Below are positions 1 to 8,651 of a DNA stretch of 64,000 nt, one piece after another. Where the stretch lies: the NCBI RefSeq assembly GCF_947495275.1, contig NZ_CANLYL010000005.1, positions 124,001 to 188,000 on the forward strand. Reading direction: 5' to 3'. Both the position numbers and the translations under genes were made by a program. Source of the DNA: an uncultured Roseobacter sp. GTDB taxonomy: Bacteria > Pseudomonadota > Alphaproteobacteria > Rhodobacterales > Rhodobacteraceae. Position 1 is the first letter of the stretch; each line of letters starts with the position of its first letter. Under the pieces are notes generated by a model that was not told where the DNA came from, made no database searches, and saw only the letters and a program-made list of their open reading frames with translations.

Positions 1-467
1 GCGCATGACGCGGCGGTGATAATGCCTGAATTGAGCCCGGCCATGTCGGGCCGCGCCACGATCAGGATGCCGATAAACCCCATGATCCCCGCAAGGGCGC
101 GCATCAGTGTCAGGCGCTCGCCCAAAATGAGAGGTGACAGCAGGATGACCCAAAGCGGCGTGGTGAATTCCAGGGCGATCACCTGTGCCAGCGGGATGAC
201 GGTGACCGCATAAAACCAAAGATTCTGTCCGGTGAAATGGGCAAGGTTACGGATGATCTGAACCCGCATATTGCGTATGTTGATCTCGCGCCAAGTGCCA
301 AAGGCGCCGGCCAGCGAGACCACGATCAGCACGCCAAACAGGCTGCGGTACATCATGATCTCGAATGTATCGAGTTCAGAGGACAGCTCCCGCCCGCCCA
401 CCGCCATGGAAGAGAAGGACACGATGGCCCCGATCATCCACAAGGCGGCTTTCAGCGTCGGGCTCAT
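1..467 (-). CDS. EamA/DMT-family membrane transporter (3' part missing)
   Basis: A reading frame starts with ATG at 467 and stays open to the window edge, giving about 155 residues of a protein that normally has about 290-300. The visible part reads as hydrophobic helices joined by short loops: MSPTLKAALWMIGAIVSF, then a helix around FGVLIVVSL, and the EamA-type stretch PLAQVIALEFTTPLWVILL followed by GERLT. That pattern fits the first of two five-helix EamA repeats in the drug/metabolite transporter superfamily. The substrate cannot be told. It lies 46 bases downstream of guaA on the same strand and may be read through from it. Confidence 0.8.
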   Translation of the reverse strand, partial: MSPTLKAALWMIGAIVSFSSMAVGGRELSSELDTFEIMMYRSLFGVLIVVSLAGAFGTWREINIRNMRVQIIRNLAHFTGQNLWFYAVTVIPLAQVIALEFTTPLWVILLSPLILGERLTLMRALAGIMGFIGILIVARPDMAGLNSGIITAASC

Positions 468-513
468 AGGGGTCTTCAATTCAGATCTGAGGCATCGCGC
501 GCGCCGGGAAAGC

Positions 514-2076
514 TCACTCCCACTCGATTGTGCCCGGTGGTTTGGAGGTAATGTCGTAGGTGACCCGGTTGATCCCCGGCACTTCATTGATGATGCGGGT
601 GGCCGTTTCGCCGAGGAACTCATGGCTGAACGGGTAGTAATCCGCCGTCATCCCATCGACGGAGGTCACGGCACGCAGGGCGCAGGCAAAATCATAGGTG
701 CGCCCGTCGCCCATGACCCCGACCGTGCGTACCGGCAGGATCGCAACGAAGGCCTGCCAGATGTCATCATAAAGCCCGTGTTTGCGTATCTGGTCGATGT
801 AGACCGCGTCGGCCTCGCGCAGGATGTCGAGTTTTTCGCGGGTGATCTCGCCGGGGCAGCGAATCGCAAGTCCGGGGCCGGGGAAGGGGTGACGCCCGAT
901 AAAGCTGTCCGGCAGGCCCAATTCGCGCCCCAGCGCACGGACCTCATCCTTGAAAAGTTCGCGCAGCGGTTCGACCAGTTGCATGTTCATGCGTTCCGGC
1001 AGGCCGCCGACGTTGTGGTGTGATTTGATGGTGACCGACGGCCCCCCAGAAAAACTGACCGATTCGATGACATCGGGATAAAGCGTGCCCTGCGCCAGAA
1101 AATCCGCGCCGCCGATTTCCTTGGCGTGTTTCTCGAACACCTCGATGAACAGACCACCGATGATCTTGCGTTTGGTTTCGGGATCGCTGACGCCGTCGAG
1201 CTTGCCCAGGAACAGATCGGATTCGTCGGCGTGGATCAGGGGCAGGTTGTAATGCTCGCGGAACATGCCCACCACCTGCGCGCTTTCATCTTTGCGCATC
1301 AGCCCGTGATCGACGTAGACACAGGTCAACTGATCGCCGATGGCTTCGTGGATCAGCACGGCGGCAACGGAAGAATCCACACCGCCGGAAAGCGCGCAGA
1401 TCACGCGGCCCGTTCCCACCTGATCACGGATGCGCTGGATCGCCTCTTCGCGGTAGGCGCCCATGGTCCAATCGCCTTTGAACCCAGCAAGTCGTACGAA
1501 GTTCTCGTAGAGTTTTGAGCCATTTGGCGTGTGGTGGACTTCGGGGTGGAACTGTACCGCATAAAAATCGCGCGCCGTGTCGCCGGTGATCGCAAAGGGC
1601 GCGTTGGGCGAGGTGCCGTAGACTTCGAAACCGGGCGCGATTTCGCTGACGTGATCGCCGTGGCTCATCCAGACCTGTTCGCGCTCCGCCTCGAACCAAC
1701 CTTCCAGCAAGGCGAGCTTGCGCGCTTCTGGCGTGACATAAGCGCGGCCGAATTCGGCGGTGCCGTGGCCGCGTTCCACCTTGCCACCAAGACACTGCAT
1801 CATGACCTGTTGGCCGTAACAGATGCCCAGAATCGGAACGCCCAGATCAAAGACACCTTTGGGCGGCATCGGAGCACCTTCGGCAAAAACCGATGATGGC
1901 CCCCCCGAGAAGATCACGGCCTTTGGTTTGAATTCCTCCAAAAACGCATCGGATACGGAGTTGAACGGATGGATTTCGCAATAGACATTCAGCTCCCGCA
2001 GGCGGCGCGCGATCAACTGCGTTACCTGGCTGCCGAAGTCGATGATGAGAAGGCGGTCATGATCTTGAGTGCTCAT
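514..2076 (-). CDS. guaA: GMP synthase (glutamine-hydrolysing)
   Basis: Converts XMP, glutamine and ATP to GMP, the last step of guanine nucleotide synthesis, in the cytoplasm. The 520 residues match the full length of the family. The N-terminal class I glutamine amidotransferase has its nucleophile in GICYGQQ (Cys86) and the partner residues in QFHPEV (His177, Glu179). The ATP pyrophosphatase P-loop SGGVDSS lies at 230-236. The C-terminal dimerisation domain ends in the conserved PPGTIEWE. No purine riboswitch-like structure was recognised upstream. It is transcribed away from the MttB-like gene across a 185-base divergent gap. Confidence 0.97.
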   Translation of the reverse strand: MSTQDHDRLLIIDFGSQVTQLIARRLRELNVYCEIHPFNSVSDAFLEEFKPKAVIFSGGPSSVFAEGAPMPPKGVFDLGVPILGICYGQQVMMQCLGGKVERGHGTAEFGRAYVTPEARKLALLEGWFEAEREQVWMSHGDHVSEIAPGFEVYGTSPNAPFAITGDTARDFYAVQFHPEVHHTPNGSKLYENFVRLAGFKGDWTMGAYREEAIQRIRDQVGTGRVICALSGGVDSSVAAVLIHEAIGDQLTCVYVDHGLMRKDESAQVVGMFREHYNLPLIHADESDLFLGKLDGVSDPETKRKIIGGLFIEVFEKHAKEIGGADFLAQGTLYPDVIESVSFSGGPSVTIKSHHNVGGLPERMNMQLVEPLRELFKDEVRALGRELGLPDSFIGRHPFPGPGLAIRCPGEITREKLDILREADAVYIDQIRKHGLYDDIWQAFVAILPVRTVGVMGDGRTYDFACALRAVTSVDGMTADYYPFSHEFLGETATRIINEVPGINRVTYDITSKPPGTIEWE

Positions 2077-2193
2077 GGGTGCTGATTAGGCTTGGGAAGG
2101 CAAAGTGGCAAGAGCCGTGGAGAGATTCCAACCAACTAAGCGAGAGCAGGGGCAGGACTTTGCGGTCATGTCGCTTTTTTCCCTGCAAGGCCG

Positions 2194-2206
2194 CTCTGGG
2201 CCAGAG
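2194..2206. repeat. 13-bp palindrome in the guaA/MttB-like divergent gap
   Basis: CTCTGG and CCAGAG face each other around a single G, 55 bases before the MttB-like start codon. It is the only clear symmetric element in this divergent gap and is a possible operator, but a six-base arm can arise by chance. Confidence 0.25.
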
Positions 2207-2261
2207 AAGCGTGGGCCGAGTAAGGTAGCACAAACGCAAGCTTTTCACTTCGGAGACAAAA

Positions 2262-3803
2262 ATGGCGGTAGCAGAGCGTAGACGCGGGCGTGGTGGTGGC
2301 GGGGCCGCCAGACGTGCGGAGAGAAGTGCAGTCTCTTTCGAGACCGCGCGTTTCATCGAACGCAATATTCCGAATTTCGAAGTTCTGACAGAAGAAGCGT
2401 TGGAAATCATCGAAACCAATGCCGAAACGGTGCTGGAAGAGATCGGTGTCAATTTCATCGAGAATCCCGCGGCCTTGGCGCGCTGGCGTGAGGCCGGTGC
2501 GGATGTGGATGGCGAACGTGTGCGCATCCCGCGCGGGCTGGCCCGCCAGCTTTGCAAGACCGCGCCGTCAAGCTTCACCCAACATGCGCGCAACCCGGAA
2601 CGCAGTGTGGTCATTGGCGGCAAGAATCTGGTGCTGGCCCCGGTTTACGGCCCACCTTTCGTGCGCGACGCCATGGGCGGACGCCGGTATGCCACGATGG
2701 AGGATTTCCGCAAATTCGTGAAGCTGGGATATATGTCGCGCTGGCTGCACCATTCGGGCGGGACCGTGTGCGAGCCCACAGATGTGCCGGTCAACAAGCG
2801 TCATCTGGACATGTTGCATGCCCACATGACGCTGAGTGACAAGCCGTTCATGGGGTCGGTGACCGAGCCGAGCCGCGCTCAGGATTCCGTGGAGATGTGC
2901 GAGGTTCTATTCGGCAAGGACTTCGTGCAGGAAAATACCGTGATGACATCGCTCATCAACATCAACTCGCCGATGACTTTCGACGATGTGATGATGGGTG
3001 CGCTTGAGGTTTACGCCAAGAACAATCAGGCCTGCATCATTTCGCCCTTTATCGTTGGCGGGGCAATGGCGCCGGTGTCGGTGGCGGGTACGCTGACACA
3101 AGTGATGGCCGAGGTTCTGGCCGGCATCGCTTACAGCCAGTTGATCCGGCCCGGTGCCCCGGTAATCATGGGCGCCTTTGTGACGTCCATCGACATGAAT
3201 TCCGGCGCACCCACATTCGGGACACCCGAAGCGGCCCATATCACCTATGGGGCCGGGCAATTGGCGCGCCGTCTTGGGCTGCCTTACCGGTCGGCGGGGT
3301 CTTTCTGCGGCTCCAAACTGCCTGACGCGCAAGCGGCCTATGAGACGTCGAACAGCTTGAACATGGGCCTGCTCGCGGGCGTCAATTTCATGCTGCATTC
3401 ATGTGGATGGCTCGAAGGGGGTCTTGTGTCTTCTTTCGAAAAATTCGTCATGGATGCCGATCAACTCGGGACTTTGCATCACCTGGCACAGGGTGTGTCA
3501 GTGGACTATAACGCCCAGGCCATGGATGCCATTCGCGAGGTTGGACCCGGCGGGCATTATCTGGGATGTGATCACACCCAGAAAAACTTCAAATCGGCAT
3601 TCTGGAAGTCCGATTTGCTTGACTACAAGCCTTACGAGACCTGGGAAGATGAGGGCGCGCGGGATACGCAGGCCCTGGCATCGCTCAGGGTCGAGAAACT
3701 GCTCAGCGATTATCAACAGCCAGGCCTGGACCCGGCCATCGCAACCGCACTGGCAGAGTTCGTCGCGCGTAAGAAATCCGAAGCGCCCGATAGCTTCATG
3801 TAG
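2262..3803 (+). CDS. Trimethylamine methyltransferase family protein (MttB-like, non-pyrrolysine)
   Basis: A 513-residue protein of the MttB superfamily, whose members move a methyl group from a quaternary or tertiary amine to a corrinoid protein. Family-like stretches include VRIPRGL, ITYGAGQLARRLGLPYRSAG and GGHYLGCDHT near the C terminus. The frame has no internal TAG, so it is not the pyrrolysine-containing trimethylamine enzyme; characterised non-pyrrolysine relatives act on substrates such as glycine betaine. No corrinoid protein or methylcobamide:tetrahydrofolate methyltransferase gene lies next to it, so substrate and partner are unknown. A good ribosome site (GGAGA) precedes the ATG. 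The N terminus is rich in Arg and Gly (RRRGRGGGGAARR). Confidence 0.88.
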   Translation: MAVAERRRGRGGGGAARRAERSAVSFETARFIERNIPNFEVLTEEALEIIETNAETVLEEIGVNFIENPAALARWREAGADVDGERVRIPRGLARQLCKTAPSSFTQHARNPERSVVIGGKNLVLAPVYGPPFVRDAMGGRRYATMEDFRKFVKLGYMSRWLHHSGGTVCEPTDVPVNKRHLDMLHAHMTLSDKPFMGSVTEPSRAQDSVEMCEVLFGKDFVQENTVMTSLININSPMTFDDVMMGALEVYAKNNQACIISPFIVGGAMAPVSVAGTLTQVMAEVLAGIAYSQLIRPGAPVIMGAFVTSIDMNSGAPTFGTPEAAHITYGAGQLARRLGLPYRSAGSFCGSKLPDAQAAYETSNSLNMGLLAGVNFMLHSCGWLEGGLVSSFEKFVMDADQLGTLHHLAQGVSVDYNAQAMDAIREVGPGGHYLGCDHTQKNFKSAFWKSDLLDYKPYETWEDEGARDTQALASLRVEKLLSDYQQPGLDPAIATALAEFVARKKSEAPDSFM

Positions 3804-3811
3804 GCTTCGGC

Positions 3812-4102
3812 TCAGGCCGCTTGTGAGGCGCGCAAGACGCGGGCCTCACCCACCATCGCGATCAGGATATCCACATGGCGGATTAGGCTGTAGCTTGCGT
3901 TTCCGCTGGTGCGCTGAACGTTCAGCTCGGCTTCAATCTCCATCAATCGCAACAACGCGGCACCGTGTTTCGGTAAGACACCGTAGCCCAACAGGCGCGG
4001 CAAATGAACAGACCGTCGGTAATCTTCCGCGCCGATGCGCGCTGCGCGCATCAGAAGTGGTGGCCGGCGCAGTGCGTGCAGCATTGATAGCAGATCTTGC
4101 AT
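3812..4102 (-). CDS. DUF6477 family protein
   Basis: A 96-residue protein beginning MQDLLSMLHALRRPPLLMRAAR. I recognise it as DUF6477, a short family of unknown function that I know from Rhodobacterales. I chose the ATG at 4102 because AAAGGAA lies just upstream; an upstream in-frame ATG at 4138 has no such site. It is Arg/Leu rich with no signal peptide or membrane helix, so it is probably a small helical cytoplasmic protein. It converges on the MttB-like gene with only 8 bases between stops and diverges from the DUF6456 gene across a 332-base AT-rich gap. Confidence 0.75.
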   Translation of the reverse strand: MQDLLSMLHALRRPPLLMRAARIGAEDYRRSVHLPRLLGYGVLPKHGAALLRLMEIEAELNVQRTSGNASYSLIRHVDILIAMVGEARVLRASQAA

Positions 4103-4368
4103 ATAACGTTCCTTTTGTACGTCTTCCCCAGAGGGCACTTGGCCCCGCCGCTTGAGATATTACACAATCACAGGTGGTGTTGCGTTGGGGCCGCATTCCG
4201 CGCGCATGAGGTTTAGGGACTTATTAACACTTTGATGTCGGGGCATAATTTGGCAAGCTGCGAGACAACTCAAAAGGGGAGCCAGTGTTGCGTCAGGCGG
4301 TTTGCTGGCGCGCGGTGCCGTAAACACTGTTTATGTTTTGGAGACAATAATTGCCAAATCAAATACTG

Positions 4369-4384
4369 TTAACGAACGGGTAAC
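4369..4384 (+). promoter_or_regulatory. Near-consensus CtrA-type site
   Basis: TTAA, then seven bases, then GTAAC, against the alphaproteobacterial CtrA consensus TTAA-N7-TTAA(C). One base of the second half differs. It lies about 50-65 bases before the DUF6456 start. A single imperfect match to a short motif is weak evidence. Confidence 0.3.
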
Positions 4385-4397
4385 CAATACCTCTTTA

Positions 4398-4425
4398 GGT
4401 TGTATTCACTTCTATTGAGACAACC
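4398..4425. repeat. Gapped inverted repeat before the DUF6456 gene
   Basis: GGTTGT (4398-4403) is mirrored by ACAACC (4420-4425) with 16 bases between. It ends 9 bases before the start codon at 4435, where a ribosome site would be expected but none is seen. It could be an operator or a 5' hairpin. Confidence 0.35.
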
Positions 4426-4434
4426 CTAACAGCA

Positions 4435-5634
4435 ATGGACATCGGTACCGACGTTATGAAAGAGCTGGAGATGCTGCCACATCGCTCCCACAACCCTTCG
4501 GAAGCCGGTTTGCCTGATTGGGTCCCGGCTGCTGCGCAGGTTTACCTGGCCCATACGGAGGCAGGATTGCCTATTCGGGCTTTGGCCCGGGCGGCAGGCT
4601 GCCATGCCTCGACGATATTGCGCCAGATTCGGCGTGTCGAGACCCGTCGGGATGATCCGCTCGTGGATGCGGCTCTTCGTACATTGGGTGCGGCGCATTT
4701 TGTTCCCCGTTCAGTAACAGGTAAAACGAACGAAAAGGACTTATCTCCAATGAGTTTCCAAGACCGCATACCTGCGCCATCGGATGATGACGAAACCACC
4801 CCGGACGAAGCAACATTGATGGCTGAAGGCACACGTGTCCTGCGCCGTTTGTGTGAAAAGGGCGCTGTTCTGGCCGTTGCGACGGAAATGGAAAAGGCCG
4901 TGATCGTTCGGGACGGGGTGAGTGGGCAAGCGACGCGCACCGGCGTCGTGCCGCGCAAGATAGCCGAAGCTCTGGCACTCAAGGAGTGGATTGCGGGCAC
5001 GCCGAACGGCCGCATTACCAGATATTCGATCACACCGGCAGGCCGGGCCGCGCTGGAGGACATGCTGGACAGTTCCGGCAATGTCGCGGTCAGCGGTTTT
5101 GCCGACGCTCAGGCTGATTTTGCAGGCCAAAGGCGTGATTGGGGGGAAAAGACCCTTCCCGATGTGGATACCGGCCGCCCGCGCCGCATGCGCTACAATC
5201 TTGCGGAAAGCCCATTGACCGCGCTGGCGCGCCGTCGTGACAAGAATGGCGAGCCTTTCTTAAGCGATGACCTGGTGACAGTTGGCGAGCGTTTGCGGGA
5301 AGATTTCGAGCTGGCTCAGATGGGCCCGCGTGTCACCCAGAACTGGGACCAGTTTTTGACAGCCGGTGGACAGACGAATTTCGTGCCTGATAGCGGTGTC
5401 AGCGACGGTCCGTCAAATGCGCGCAAGCGCGTGGCGGATGCACTGCAAGATCTGGGGCCGGGGCTTTCAGATGTTGTGCTGCGGTGCTGCTGTTATCTTG
5501 AGGGTCTTGAGACTGCCGAGAAGAAACTGGGCTGGTCCGCGCGTTCGGGAAAAATCGTCTTGCGGATCGCGTTGATGCGGCTCAAGCGGCATTATGATGA
5601 GACCATTGGGCCGGGTGGTCCTTTGATCGGGTAG
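4435..5634 (+). CDS. DUF6456 / helix-turn-helix domain protein
   Basis: A 399-residue protein with an N-terminal helix-turn-helix-like segment (about 43-67, GLPIRALARAAGCHASTILRQIRRVE) and a C-terminal DUF6456-type region of about 150 residues ending in LRIALMRLKRHYDETIGPGG. The middle (about 130-215) reads like a second winged-helix segment (KIAEALALKEWI, RITRYSITPAGRAALEDML). Probably a DNA-binding regulator; its targets are unknown. The start is uncertain: ATG at 4435 or 4456 are both possible and neither has a clear ribosome site. A strong intrinsic terminator follows at 5668. Confidence 0.8.
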   Translation: MDIGTDVMKELEMLPHRSHNPSEAGLPDWVPAAAQVYLAHTEAGLPIRALARAAGCHASTILRQIRRVETRRDDPLVDAALRTLGAAHFVPRSVTGKTNEKDLSPMSFQDRIPAPSDDDETTPDEATLMAEGTRVLRRLCEKGAVLAVATEMEKAVIVRDGVSGQATRTGVVPRKIAEALALKEWIAGTPNGRITRYSITPAGRAALEDMLDSSGNVAVSGFADAQADFAGQRRDWGEKTLPDVDTGRPRRMRYNLAESPLTALARRRDKNGEPFLSDDLVTVGERLREDFELAQMGPRVTQNWDQFLTAGGQTNFVPDSGVSDGPSNARKRVADALQDLGPGLSDVVLRCCCYLEGLETAEKKLGWSARSGKIVLRIALMRLKRHYDETIGPGGPLIG

Positions 5635-5667
5635 GATCGCCGCGCGAATTCCGAAACCAAGATCAGG

Positions 5668-5696
5668 GAGGGTGCCGATGTGCACCCTCTTTTTTT
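5668..5696 (+). terminator. Rho-independent terminator after the DUF6456 gene
   Basis: A perfect 8-bp stem, GAGGGTGC with GCACCCTC, around a six-base loop, followed by seven T. It sits 33 bases after the stop codon and separates this gene from lipA. Confidence 0.9.
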
Positions 5697-5839
5697 CCTG
5701 CGGCCTTCAATGAGGCGCGTGCCAATTGCAAGGCAGCTATGCAATCGCCGCGAACGGGTACTGTTGAACCTCCCCCAACTCATCGTCTAAACTGATCTGG
5801 ATAGGGCGTGATGCGCCAAACGGATAAGGAAGACGCTTC

Positions 5840-6799
5840 ATGGCCCCGCGCGACCTGAAAATTCCCGAGCAACGGCATCCGGAAAAAGCGCGTCGCCCTG
5901 ACAATCCCCAGCCCAAGAAACCGGATTGGATTCGCGTAAAGGCCCCGGGGGGTCAGGGCTATGCTGAAACCGCCCGAATCATGCGGGAAAACAATCTGGT
6001 AACGGTTTGCGAAGAGGCAGGGTGCCCCAATGTCGGCGAGTGCTGGTCGCAGGGCCATGCCACGATGATGATCATGGGTGAAGTTTGCACCCGCGCCTGC
6101 ACCTTCTGCAACATCGCCACCGGCAAACCGCCCGAAGCGCTGGATGCGTTTGAGCCCGGCCGCGTGGCCCATGCCGTTGAAAAACTGGGGCTGAACCACG
6201 TGGTGGTGACTTCGGTGGACCGGGATGACGTATCAGACGGGGGTGCTGATCATTTCGCCCAGACGATTCGGGCCATTCGGCACCGCAGCCCGGACACCAC
6301 AATTGAAATTCTGACGCCGGATTTCATAAAATGTGCACCTGAAGCGCTTGAAGTGGTTGTCGAGGCGCGCCCGGATGTCTTCAATCATAATCTCGAAACG
6401 GTGCCGGGCCTCTATCCTGAAGTGCGTCCCGGTGCGCGGTATTTCCATTCCTTGCGCCTGTTGCAGCGGGTCAAGGAACTCGACCCTTCGATGTTTACAA
6501 AGTCCGGCATCATGGTCGGGCTGGGGGAAGATCGGCAATCGGTGATTCAGGTCATGGAAGACATGCGTGCAGCCGACATCGATTTCCTGACCATCGGACA
6601 GTATCTGCAACCCACACCAAAACATCACAGGGTGGATCGATTCGTGCATCCCGATGAGTTTGCTGCCTATGAAAAAGCGGCTTACGGAAAGGGGTTCCTG
6701 ATGGTCTCGGCCACCCCCCTGACACGGTCGTCTTATCATGCCGGCGATGACTTCGCGCGATTGCGCGCAGCCCGAAACCGGAAACTTGGGATCGCCTGA
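5840..6799 (+). CDS. lipA: Lipoyl synthase
   Basis: Inserts two sulfurs into octanoyl groups on lipoyl domains of 2-oxoacid dehydrogenases and the glycine cleavage system. At 319 residues it is full length. The auxiliary cluster motif [12 protein letters not shown] supplies Cys57, Cys62 and Cys68, and the radical SAM motif CTRACTFC supplies Cys83, Cys87 and Cys90. The C-terminal part carries GLGE and the [20 protein letters not shown] stretch typical of LipA. It is preceded by an intrinsic terminator and its own ribosome site (GGAAG), so it is probably a single transcription unit. No lipB is visible in the window. Confidence 0.97.
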   Translation: MAPRDLKIPEQRHPEKARRPDNPQPKKPDWIRVKAPGGQGYAETARIMRENNLVTVCEEAGCPNVGECWSQGHATMMIMGEVCTRACTFCNIATGKPPEALDAFEPGRVAHAVEKLGLNHVVVTSVDRDDVSDGGADHFAQTIRAIRHRSPDTTIEILTPDFIKCAPEALEVVVEARPDVFNHNLETVPGLYPEVRPGARYFHSLRLLQRVKELDPSMFTKSGIMVGLGEDRQSVIQVMEDMRAADIDFLTIGQYLQPTPKHHRVDRFVHPDEFAAYEKAAYGKGFLMVSATPLTRSSYHAGDDFARLRAARNRKLGIA

Positions 6800-6804
6800 T
6801 CCCT

Positions 6805-6816
6805 CGTGACGTCACG
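6805..6816. repeat. 12-bp perfect palindrome after lipA
   Basis: CGTGACGTCACG, six bases after the lipA stop. It is fully symmetric with no loop, so it looks more like a protein site than an RNA hairpin. There is no T run, so it is not an intrinsic terminator. Confidence 0.3.
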
Positions 6817-6850
6817 TAAGGCGGGGAAAGCAAACTTGCCATTCCCATAA

Positions 6851-6901
6851 TTTTTTCGAAAAGAAGCGTGTAATCACACTCTCACTTCCCCTTTTCGAAA
6901 G
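6851..6901. repeat. Paired TTCGAA-centred palindromes before a small gene
   Basis: TTTTTTCGAAAAG (6851-6863) and CCCTTTTCGAAAG (6889-6901) share the palindromic core TTTTCGAAA, spaced about 38 bases apart, directly upstream of the ATG at 6910. Because each core is itself symmetric, they can be read as direct or inverted repeats. The downstream copy covers the place where the ribosome site would be. Confidence 0.4.
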
Positions 6902-6909
6902 ATTTTCCC

Positions 6910-7095
6910 ATGACGGATGTTCATTGGGCTGTTTTTGCCCTTCGCGATTTAAATCAAGCTCTGGATCAGCGTCGCTACGACGTTGCCTCGCACCATATCA
7001 ATGATGCAATTTACGCAATCATTGCGCGGGATGCGCAAGACAGCCCGGTCAAGCATGGTCTCAGAGAACTTCAGGCCGACGCGCTGAAGGGCTGA
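6910..7095 (+). CDS. Small hypothetical protein (61 aa)
   Basis: Sixty-one residues, MTDVHWAVFALRDLNQALDQ and onward, with no cysteine, no signal and no membrane helix. It reads as a short helical cytoplasmic protein. I do not recognise the family. The regular amino-acid make-up, the repeats just upstream and the fit between lipA and the reverse-strand cytochrome gene (16 bases away) support it as real, but the ribosome site is weak (GAAAGA). Confidence 0.5.
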   Translation: MTDVHWAVFALRDLNQALDQRRYDVASHHINDAIYAIIARDAQDSPVKHGLRELQADALKG

Positions 7096-7111
7096 TCCGG
7101 GCCGCGTTGGC

Positions 7112-8002
7112 TCAGGGTACAGGTGTCACGCGTTTGAGATAGGCGGCGAGGGCGGCACGGTCGGCTTCGGGCAATTGCGCCAGGTTCTCGATCACCTCCA
7201 CCATCTCGCCGCCAGCGCTGTCGTAATCCGGTGTGAACCCTGTCGTCAGATAGGCAGCAATATCGGTTTCCGACCAGTCCAGAGCAGCCGGCGTGATGTT
7301 GGGTATCTTGCCTTTGCCCGAAGGGTTGGGCGCACCGGCCAGCCAGCGGGATCGGTCCAGACCTCCCAGCGCGTTTCGCGGGGTGTGGCATTCGGTGCAA
7401 TGTCCGAGCCCTTCTGCAAGATACCGTCCGCGTTCTTCGGCTTCTGTCAACGCGCCGACAACCTGATACTCCCTGAGGAAAAACAGAATTTTCCAACCGC
7501 CAACCGCGCGTCTGATCGAAAAGGGAAAGCCTACATTATGGGCCAAGCTGGGTGTCGCGTCGGCAGGCAGCGTCTGCATGTAGGCAAAAAGATCTGCAAT
7601 GTCCTGAGCGGTCATCTTGGCATAAGCGGTGTAGGGGAATGCGGGGAAGTAGTGCTTGCCCTCAGGGGAGACGCCTCGCGTCAAAGCCTGTGCAAATTGC
7701 TGCCGGGTCCAGTCGCCGATGCCCGCCGAGCTGTCCGTAGAGATGTTTGGTGCGTAAAACGTGCCAAAATCACTGGGAAAACTGCGCCCGCCCGACAAGG
7801 TCAGTTTTGCATCCCCCGTTGCGTCCGGAGCAGCGTGGCAGGACGCACATCCCCCGGCAGCAAAGACCAGGGCACCGGCCTGCGTATCGGTGATGGTGAC
7901 AGCATCAAAAGCCACTTCTGAGCGGTCGGGCCGGGTCACCAATAGACCGACCAGAACGCCCAATACGGCACAGAAGATCGCGAAACGCAGAAGTGCTTTC
8001 AT
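7112..8002 (-). CDS. Membrane-anchored di-haem cytochrome c
   Basis: A 296-residue c-type cytochrome with two haem sites, CASCH (52-56) and CTECH (202-206). An N-terminal hydrophobic segment (about 5-22) acts as an uncleaved anchor or signal. Distal methionine candidates lie in each domain (for example YAKMTAQDI). Layout and motifs such as YAPNIS and HYFPAFPYTAY resemble the cytochrome subunits that accept electrons from alcohol, aldehyde or gluconate dehydrogenases. No such dehydrogenase is adjacent, so its donor is unknown. It follows the cytochrome c' gene by 9 bases on the same strand and is probably co-transcribed with it. Confidence 0.9.
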   Translation of the reverse strand: MKALLRFAIFCAVLGVLVGLLVTRPDRSEVAFDAVTITDTQAGALVFAAGGCASCHAAPDATGDAKLTLSGGRSFPSDFGTFYAPNISTDSSAGIGDWTRQQFAQALTRGVSPEGKHYFPAFPYTAYAKMTAQDIADLFAYMQTLPADATPSLAHNVGFPFSIRRAVGGWKILFFLREYQVVGALTEAEERGRYLAEGLGHCTECHTPRNALGGLDRSRWLAGAPNPSGKGKIPNITPAALDWSETDIAAYLTTGFTPDYDSAGGEMVEVIENLAQLPEADRAALAAYLKRVTPVP

Positions 8003-8011
8003 CCAGGCTGC

Positions 8012-8494
8012 TTAGTTTTTGGGGCCGCGATACGCCTTGTGGCAGGTCCCGCAATTGTCGCCAATGGCCTTCATGGATGCTTGCAAAGAGGCAAGATCGG
8101 TACCGGCTGCGGAAACCATTGCCGCCGCTGCTGTTTCCAGCCCCTGTGCCGCCTTGTCAAAGCCTGCGGCATCCGTCCAGATGTCAGGTTTTGCCCGTGT
8201 CCCATCGACGGTTCCCTGCACCGAGCCTTCCAGCCAAAGAATGCTGCGGTCGAGCTTTGCAACCGCTGCAAGGTTGGATGCTGCCGCACTGGCCGTCGCA
8301 CTGTCATATGGCACAGCCCCCTTGGCCATATCTCCCAGAAGGGCGGTGTTAAAGCTGATCAATTTCATTTGAGCCTGCCGAGCGCTGATGGCGGCCTGTA
8401 GCGCTTTGTCAGCATGTCCGTCGCCTATCGCCGATCCGGCAATCGCTGTTATTGCAAGGCTGGCTGCAAGAGGCAAAACAAACAACTTCTTCAT
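8012..8494 (-). CDS. cycP: Cytochrome c' (periplasmic)
   Basis: A 160-residue precursor with a signal peptide (about 1-24) and the C-terminal haem site CGTCHKAYR (Cys148, Cys151, His152) typical of the four-helix cytochromes c'. The early motif ARQAQMKLI matches the family helix that packs on the distal haem face. Members bind NO and can protect against nitrosative stress; here the role is inferred only from family. AGGAG stands before the ATG. It is the first gene of a two-gene unit with the di-haem cytochrome. Confidence 0.88.
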   Translation of the reverse strand: MKKLFVLPLAASLAITAIAGSAIGDGHADKALQAAISARQAQMKLISFNTALLGDMAKGAVPYDSATASAAASNLAAVAKLDRSILWLEGSVQGTVDGTRAKPDIWTDAAGFDKAAQGLETAAAAMVSAAGTDLASLQASMKAIGDNCGTCHKAYRGPKN

Positions 8495-8651
8495 GTCAAT
8501 CTCCTGTTGTGGCTGGGATCACGCTAGCACGGGTCCTGGCCGCAACGGTATCACGAATTCGGGAACTTTGCCCGCGGGTCAATTTCCCGGTCCAAGTCAT
8601 CGCTCAGATGCCGCCCTCAGCAAGTCGGGATGAACCCGTCATGCTTCCGGT

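Larger units (their letters stand above)
4103..4434. other. 332-base AT-rich divergent gap between DUF6477 and DUF6456 genes
   Basis: No reading frame here looks real. The stretch is visibly richer in A and T than its surroundings and separates two divergent Rhodobacterales-type genes, so it probably carries both promoters. Two structured elements inside it, a CtrA-like motif and a gapped inverted repeat, are listed separately. No tRNA or riboswitch shape was recognised. Confidence 0.5.

Noticed and set aside
2057-2623. A 188-codon reverse frame across the guaA/MttB gap
   Set aside because: It runs opposite the MttB-like start region; Ser/Arg/Leu-rich translation and no family match.
2262-3803. 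Pyrrolysine-containing trimethylamine methyltransferase
   Set aside because: No in-frame TAG exists within the gene, so pyrrolysine is not encoded.
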